A stretch of 12,680 nt of DNA. Source: Lachnospiraceae bacterium. GTDB lineage: Bacteria; Bacillota_A; Clostridia; Lachnospirales; Lachnospiraceae. The stretch spans positions 1 to 12,680 of the forward strand of contig JAILDD010000230.1 of the NCBI GenBank assembly GCA_024689605.1, given 5' to 3'. A program made the translations under genes and the position numbers. Below, piece by piece: positions 8,761 through 12,680 of this stretch (positions are counted from its first letter, which is position 1; each line of letters starts with the position of its first letter). Under the pieces are notes generated by a model. That model saw nothing but the letters and a program-made list of their open reading frames with translations. It was not told where the DNA came from and did not search any database.

Positions 8761-8774
8761 CGAACAGTCGTTCG
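8761..8774. promoter_or_regulatory. Perfect LexA (SOS) box
   Basis: CGAAC-AGTC-GTTCG matches all 10 defined positions of the Gram-positive SOS operator and is fully palindromic in its arms. It begins about four bases after the predicted start point of the LysM transcript, a position where LexA would block initiation. It is the strongest site in the control region. Confidence 0.92.
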
Positions 8775-8853
8775 CAAAAAAGCATCATCAATATGATTGA
8801 AAATAAAGTAAATAACCGGATAAATCAGACAAGATAGTCGGGGAGGAAAGAAA

Positions 8854-9294
8854 ATGAAGAGAAGAGGATATTCAAGCAGAAGAAATTACATCAGCAAGTG
8901 CAGAAGAGCCGACAGGAGAGCTTCTATTATGAAGCAGCACTCACGCAGCGGCTCAAGAACTGCAGTCCGTCATTCCGAAGACAGCAGAAATTTCTCTTTA
9001 TTATTACTTACTGCCGCAGCGATGCTGCTCAGCCTGCTTATGATATTCGGTAACAAGGCAAAGGCAGAGTCAGAGGACGCAGGCACATATAACGGTTATT
9101 ATAAATATTTCACCAGCATTACCGTACAATCCGGAGATACGTTAAGCGCATATGCAGATATTTATAATACAGCAGGGATAAAATCTGACGAAGAATACAT
9201 ATCAGAAGTATGTACCATCAACGATATTGACAAAGATCACATTGTTTCCGGTCAGAAGATAATTGTTCCATATTATGACAAGGAGTTCAGATGA
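8854..9294 (+). CDS. YneA-like membrane-anchored LysM protein, predicted SOS division inhibitor
   Basis: The 146-residue product has three parts. Residues 1-45 are very rich in Arg and Lys and would stay in the cytoplasm. Residues 46-66 (NFSLLLLTAAAMLLSLLMIF) form one membrane helix or signal anchor, followed by AKAES, a possible signal peptidase site. Residues 88-140 are an extracellular LysM domain (ITVQSGDTLSAYADIY, then VSGQKIIVPYY), a fold that binds peptidoglycan. This layout and the position opposite lexA under a LexA-controlled promoter match YneA, which blocks cell division during SOS in Bacillus. It is about 40 residues longer than Bacillus YneA, because of the basic N-terminus. GGGAGGA (8841-8847) lies 6 bases before the ATG. 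Sequence identity to YneA outside LysM cannot be judged here, so the division role is inference. Confidence 0.88.
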   Translation: MKRRGYSSRRNYISKCRRADRRASIMKQHSRSGSRTAVRHSEDSRNFSLLLLTAAAMLLSLLMIFGNKAKAESEDAGTYNGYYKYFTSITVQSGDTLSAYADIYNTAGIKSDEEYISEVCTINDIDKDHIVSGQKIIVPYYDKEFR

Positions 9295-9308
9295 ATGGAC
9301 GCCATTCA
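9292..9308. repeat. Perfect hairpin spanning two convergent stop codons
   Basis: TGAATGG (9292-9298) and CCATTCA (9302-9308) form a 7-base inverted repeat around a 3-base loop. The left arm begins with the TGA of the LysM gene, and the right arm ends with the complement of the recombinase TGA. No T tract follows on either strand, so it is not a typical intrinsic terminator, but it may limit read-through or protect the 3' ends. Confidence 0.45.
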
Positions 9309-10370
9309 GTCCTTACGGAGCTTCACCATATCAGCAGCCTTGCGCTTCTGTTCATCGTTCATTGATGCATAATGCTTCCTTGTGGTATTTACATCTTTAT
9401 GTCCCAACACACTGGCAACCAGGTAAATGTCACCGCTTTCCTTATAAAGCTCGGTACCATAAGTGGAACGCAGTTTATGGGGAGTGATCTTCTTTAAGGT
9501 TGTAACCTGGGATGCATATTTTTTCACAAGGTTTTCAACAGCACGTACTGTAATGCGCTTGTTCTGTATTGAAAGGAACAGTGCATTCTCATGTCCGGGA
9601 AGGGCGATAGTCCCCATACGTTCGTCAAGGTAGTTTGTAAGCGCTTCTTCAACCTCTTCGCCGAAATAGACTTTAGCTTCGTTTCCACCTTTTCTTACTA
9701 TTCTGATGGCTCCGTTATCAAAATCAATGTCTTTGATATCCAGACCCACACATTCCGAAACTCGGATACCGGTGCCCAAAAGCAGGGTGATAAGAGCCAG
9801 ATCTCTCTGCATAGTGCGGGCATGGAATTTTTTTTGATGGCCGCTCTCACTTTCGGAGCCGTTTTCAATGACATCAAGAAGCTTTGCAACTTCATCAGGT
9901 TCCAGACGTATTATGTTCTTTTCATGAAGCTTTGGCATATGCACAATGGAAGCCGGATTTGATTTCAACAACTCAGATTCATAAAGATAGGCATAGAAAC
10001 TCCTGAGAGCCGAAAGTTTTCTGCTTTTTCCACGTTCATCATTTGTATGAGCAGTACCGTCAGGCCCCTCATACCAGGAAAGATATTCCATGTAGGATTC
10101 AATATCAAATTTCTCTATTTTTTCGATAACTGAAAGAGGAATTTCTTTAATCGAAGGGTAAGGCGTATCAACAATATGGTCATTTACAAATTTAAAGAAT
10201 ATCTGCAGATCATAGGCATAGGCCACTTTGGTACGGTTACCGGTATTGTCTGATATTCCGCGAAAGAAAACGTGACAATAAGGAGGCAGTTCCGCCTCCA
10301 GCTTCCTGAGCTTTTCTATGTTCTTTATTTTTATCTGTTCGTGATAACTTTTATCGGAATAATTTGCCAT
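9306..10370 (-). CDS. Tyrosine recombinase, XerC/XerD-like
   Basis: This is a site-specific DNA recombinase that would cut and rejoin DNA through a covalent 3'-phosphotyrosine. From the start used here (354 residues), a SAM-like core-binding domain covers about residues 33-140 (TKVAYAYDLQIFFKFV, KLSALRSFYAYLYES). The catalytic domain follows with R203 in LGTGIRVSE, K227 in VRKGG, H298 and R301 in PHKLRSTYGT, H324 in LGHKDVNTTR and nucleophile Y334, so all six catalytic residues are present. It is longer than typical XerC/D (about 300) because of an N-terminal extension of about 30 residues. The start is uncertain. An in-frame ATG at 10436 adds 22 residues, but a candidate -10 (TACAAT, - strand 10455-10450) would leave it almost no leader. 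Neither start has a good ribosome binding site. No att-like repeats or phage genes are nearby. Confidence 0.9.
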   Translation of the reverse strand: MANYSDKSYHEQIKIKNIEKLRKLEAELPPYCHVFFRGISDNTGNRTKVAYAYDLQIFFKFVNDHIVDTPYPSIKEIPLSVIEKIEKFDIESYMEYLSWYEGPDGTAHTNDERGKSRKLSALRSFYAYLYESELLKSNPASIVHMPKLHEKNIIRLEPDEVAKLLDVIENGSESESGHQKKFHARTMQRDLALITLLLGTGIRVSECVGLDIKDIDFDNGAIRIVRKGGNEAKVYFGEEVEEALTNYLDERMGTIALPGHENALFLSIQNKRITVRAVENLVKKYASQVTTLKKITPHKLRSTYGTELYKESGDIYLVASVLGHKDVNTTRKHYASMNDEQKRKAADMVKLRKD

Positions 10371-10473
10371 TGTTATAACCAAACAAGTTTGCGCATGTTG
10401 GGAACCTAATGTTTTCTCTTTATAAAAACATATCATTTCTCACCAGTTTATTGTACCATATTATGTAAATTAG

Positions 10474-10489
10474 TGTTATACTTTAAAGT
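10474..10489 (+). promoter_or_regulatory. Extended -10 promoter overlapping a palindrome
   Basis: TGT followed by TATACT (10474-10482) is an extended -10 element. The best -35-like hexamer, TTGTAC (10451-10456), is 20 bases away, too far for a normal promoter, so the TG extension probably carries recognition. The 10-base palindrome ACTTTAAAGT (10480-10489) overlaps the -10 end and the expected start point near 10489 and could be an operator. Confidence 0.5.
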
Positions 10490-10512
10490 GGTGTTTTTCA
10501 AGCATCGTATAT

Positions 10513-10518
10513 GGAGGA
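10513..10518 (+). promoter_or_regulatory. Ribosome binding site favouring a TTG start
   Basis: GGAGGA lies 7 bases before an in-frame TTG (10526-10528). It overlaps the ATG at 10511, which has no purine-rich site upstream. The spacing therefore favours TTG as the true start of the membrane protein gene. Confidence 0.75.
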
Positions 10519-10525
10519 CAGGATC

Positions 10526-11974
10526 TTGAAATTTGATGAAGAAAAAAAGAAATATATTTTCTGGGGAATTACAATTGTATCATCTGTTACCGTTATAATT
10601 CTGATAGGCTATATTATATTTAACCTGCCGGTTGTGATAGGTGCTGTGGGTAAATTTTTCAAAATAATAATGCCGGTGGTCAACGGCTTTGTGATAGCGT
10701 ATCTCTTAAGTCCTCTTATAGATTTCATAGAAAGACTCATTCTCAATGATAAAACCAAAAAATGGATATACCGCGACAATAAAACCGGCGGCGAAATCAG
10801 TCAGGCAAAAAAAGCCAGAATACACAAAAAACTACGGGCATTATCAATAGTAATAGTATATGCATTCGTAATCTGGCTGATATACCTGTTTTTCTCATTC
10901 GTTATACCGGAGGTTGTAAAATGTATCGAGAACATCGTTAATCAGTTCCCGGAATACAGTGAAAATTTCGTCAACTGGATAAACAAGATGCTTATGAAAT
11001 ATCCCCAGCTAGAGGAGAAATTCCAGGAGCTTCTTGCAGCACACCAGGCCGATATCAACAGTTGGATTGCCACCAATGTTATCGGCCGCGGAAAGGACGT
11101 TGCCCTTGGACTTTCAACAGGTGTTTTCAGCCTTGTGAAATGGATAATGAACCTGATCCTCGGCATTCTGATATCAATCTATATCATCAACAGTAAGGAG
11201 CTCTTTATCGGCCAGGGCAAGAAAATAATATATGCGCTTATGAGACGCGAAAGCGCAAATGCATTCATTCATAATGTCCGCTTTACCAACAAAACTTTCC
11301 TGGGTTTCTTTTCCGGAAAGCTGATAGATTCCTTTATCATAGGAGTTCTATGCTACATCATAATGAGTATTATGAAACTGCCTTTTGCACCGCTGATTGC
11401 AATGATCATAGGCGTAACAAATATCATCCCTTATTTCGGACCATTTATCGGTGCGATTCCCAGTGCACTTCTTATCCTTATGGTGGACCCGAAACAGGGA
11501 CTGTATTTCATAATAATGATATTATTGCTGCAGCAGTTTGACGGAAACATCCTTGGACCTATGATATTCAGCCAGTCAACAGGCCTTTCAGCGTTCTGGG
11601 TAATATTCGCCATAACCTTTTTCGGCGGGCTCTGGGGAGTCGTGGGAATGCTTGTAGGCGTGCCGCTTTTTGCAGTTATTTACACAGCTTTCAGCGCATG
11701 GATAGCTTCTGCAATTAAGCAAAGGAGGCTTCCCGATGATACAAAGGAATATGTCCATGTGGACTATATAGACGAAAACGGGCTTTTTGTAAAACTTCCA
11801 GAAAATGAAGTACAGAATATCGTATCAAAAAGGACATTCAAAGAAATCCTTGCAAGAAGAAAAAAGCATGATGAGGATGAGACTGTCGAAAGCAGTTTTA
11901 AAGATGCAAAAACGGCTGGAAATGAATCGAAAGAAGCCATAGCACACGATAAAAAATCAGCTGACAACGAATAA
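10526..11974 (+). CDS. AI-2E family (PerM/TqsA-like) membrane transporter
   Basis: This polytopic inner-membrane protein belongs to the AI-2E/UPF0118 family. Characterised members export autoinducer-2 or exchange ions and protons; the substrate here cannot be told. Numbered from the ATG at 10511, hydrophobic segments lie at about 16-37, 47-72, 110-135, 205-228, 268-290, 293-324, 330-346 and 361-396. The family's loop between the third and fourth helices is at 136-200. The signature region is intact: IIPYFGPFIGAIPSAL (305-320), QQFDGNILGPMI (341-352), GLSAFWVI and GGLWGVVGMLVGVPL (372-386). A charged cytoplasmic tail of about 90 residues (397-487) follows. The start is placed at TTG 10526 because GGAGGA lies 7 bases before it; the ATG at 10511 would add five residues. 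It diverges from the recombinase gene. Confidence 0.9.
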   Translation: MKFDEEKKKYIFWGITIVSSVTVIILIGYIIFNLPVVIGAVGKFFKIIMPVVNGFVIAYLLSPLIDFIERLILNDKTKKWIYRDNKTGGEISQAKKARIHKKLRALSIVIVYAFVIWLIYLFFSFVIPEVVKCIENIVNQFPEYSENFVNWINKMLMKYPQLEEKFQELLAAHQADINSWIATNVIGRGKDVALGLSTGVFSLVKWIMNLILGILISIYIINSKELFIGQGKKIIYALMRRESANAFIHNVRFTNKTFLGFFSGKLIDSFIIGVLCYIIMSIMKLPFAPLIAMIIGVTNIIPYFGPFIGAIPSALLILMVDPKQGLYFIIMILLLQQFDGNILGPMIFSQSTGLSAFWVIFAITFFGGLWGVVGMLVGVPLFAVIYTAFSAWIASAIKQRRLPDDTKEYVHVDYIDENGLFVKLPENEVQNIVSKRTFKEILARRKKHDEDETVESSFKDAKTAGNESKEAIAHDKKSADNE

Positions 11975-11991
11975 ACCGATAATGGTCGGTT
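11974..11991 (+). repeat. Short inverted repeat after the transporter gene
   Basis: AACCGA (11974-11979) and TCGGTT (11986-11991) form a six-pair hairpin with a six-base loop right at the stop codon. No T tract follows, so it is unlikely to be an intrinsic terminator. The gene downstream may be read from the same transcript. Confidence 0.3.
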
Positions 11992-12043
11992 CAAAGAATA
12001 AGCATTTTACGAACAAACCAAGAAACAAATATTTAATATACAC

Positions 12044-12680
12044 ATGCCGCAGTATAAATTTATCATAGAAGACGAATCCGACGGTGAAAGGCTGGATAAA
12101 CTCTTAAGCGAGCTTATGCCGGACTGTTCCCGGACTTTTATCCAGAAGCTGATAAAGGACGGTGCCGTAACAAAAAACGGCACCGTTATCACTAAAGCCT
12201 CGCAAAGACCGGAAGCCGGCGACGAGCTGGTATTCAGCATTCCCGAACCCGTTGTTCCCGAGATAATTCCCGAAGATATACCTATAGACATAGTATATGA
12301 GGACAGTGATATTCTCATAGTAAATAAGCAGAAGGGGATGGTGGTGCATCCGGCTCCGGGACATCTGTCAGGTACCCTTGTTAATGCAATTCTTTTTCAC
12401 TGTAAAGACCTGTCCGGTATAAACGGCATCCTGCGTCCCGGCATAGTACACAGAATCGATAAAGATACCTCAGGACTCCTTATAATATGCAAAAATGATA
12501 ATTCCCACAGAAAAATTGCTGCGCAATTAAAAGATCATTCAATAGAAAGAACATATCATGCTATAGTCCATGGCAGATTTAACGAAGAGTTCGGTACAGT
12601 GGATGCCAACATAGGAAGATCCTCAAATGACCGAAAAAAAATGGCCGTTGTGGATCGTTTATCCGGGAAAACAGCAATTA
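12044..12680 (+). CDS. RluD-type rRNA pseudouridine synthase (3' end outside window)
   Basis: RluA-family enzymes isomerise specific uridines in RNA to pseudouridine; RluD acts on helix 69 of 23S rRNA. The 212 codons seen are open to the window edge. An S4 RNA-binding domain covers about residues 15-72 (RLDKLLSELMPDCSRTFIQK, DGAVTKNG). The catalytic domain begins at IVYEDSDILIVNKQKGMVVHP (83-103). The active-site motif HRIDKDTSGLL has its catalytic aspartate at D139, and GRSSNDRKKMAVV (191-203) is the conserved arginine-rich block that follows in RluD-like proteins. About 90 residues would be expected beyond the window. The ATG at 12044 gives the normal N-terminus but has only an A-rich stretch upstream and no clear ribosome binding site. 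The exact target, RluD or an RluC/RluA relative, cannot be fixed; the S4 domain excludes the short RluA type. Confidence 0.92.
   Translation, partial: MPQYKFIIEDESDGERLDKLLSELMPDCSRTFIQKLIKDGAVTKNGTVITKASQRPEAGDELVFSIPEPVVPEIIPEDIPIDIVYEDSDILIVNKQKGMVVHPAPGHLSGTLVNAILFHCKDLSGINGILRPGIVHRIDKDTSGLLIICKNDNSHRKIAAQLKDHSIERTYHAIVHGRFNEEFGTVDANIGRSSNDRKKMAVVDRLSGKTAI

Noticed and set aside
8606..8791. Open frame extending LexA by 62 residues at its N-terminus
   Set aside because: It covers the SOS boxes and promoters, and its residues do not resemble LexA. The only strong ribosome binding site is at 8613-8618, before the start at 8605.
9263..9487. 74-codon + strand open frame over the end of the LysM gene and the recombinase 3' end
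   Set aside because: It overlaps two well-supported genes in other frames, and its product has no recognisable feature.
9306..10370. Recombinase as part of an integrated element with attachment sites
   Set aside because: I found no matching direct repeats around it, no tRNA target and no other element genes. A full search would need the neighbouring genome sequence.
11974..11991. Hairpin after the transporter gene considered as a terminator
   Set aside because: The stem has only six pairs and is followed by TCAAAG rather than a T tract. It is kept only as a weak inverted repeat.

Overview
The window looks like a chromosomal segment from a low-to-moderate GC member of the Clostridia, most likely a Lachnospiraceae-type bacterium. 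The support is the rpmA-obgE-yhbY-nadD-yqeK-rsfS gene order, the Firmicutes-style N-terminal extension of ribosomal protein L27, strong AGGAGG-type ribosome binding sites, and a Gram-positive SOS box (CGAAC-N4-GTTCG) beside lexA. The genus is inference; nothing in the sequence fixes it.

Region 1 (1-4069) is a conserved housekeeping cluster, all on the + strand. It holds the 3' part of rpmA (L27), a probable terminator, then obgE (ribosome-assembly GTPase), yhbY (ribosome-associated RNA-binding protein), nadD (NAD synthesis), yqeK (HD-domain Ap4A hydrolase) and rsfS (ribosome silencing factor). The genes from obgE onward lie 2 to 52 bases apart and probably form one operon linking ribosome maturation with nucleotide metabolism.

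Region 2 (4109-7828) is one very large signalling gene of 1239 codons. In order it encodes a seven-helix membrane sensor, a PAS-like segment, a histidine kinase, two receiver domains, a c-di-GMP phosphodiesterase (HD-GYP) domain and a C-terminal HPt domain. Every phosphotransfer residue and every HD-GYP metal ligand I looked for is present. It resembles the RpfC sensor kinase and the RpfG regulator joined in one chain, with the RpfG part placed between RpfC's receiver and HPt. This is the most unusual item in the window. A strong bidirectional terminator (7884-7944) separates it from lexA.

Region 3 (7988-9294) is an SOS module. lexA runs leftward. Diverging from it is a small membrane-anchored LysM protein that resembles the SOS division inhibitor YneA in layout and position. 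The roughly 250-base control region between them holds a near-consensus promoter (TTGACA-N17-TATACT), one perfect SOS box and several imperfect ones, partly phased at about 30 bases.

Region 4 (9306-12680) holds a tyrosine recombinase on the - strand that converges on the LysM gene, a divergent AI-2E-family membrane protein that probably starts at a TTG codon, and the 5' part of an RluD-type pseudouridine synthase that runs off the window. I see no insertion sequence, CRISPR array, tRNA or rRNA. The longest stretch without a gene is the lexA/LysM control region, followed by 281-504; both are described among the features.
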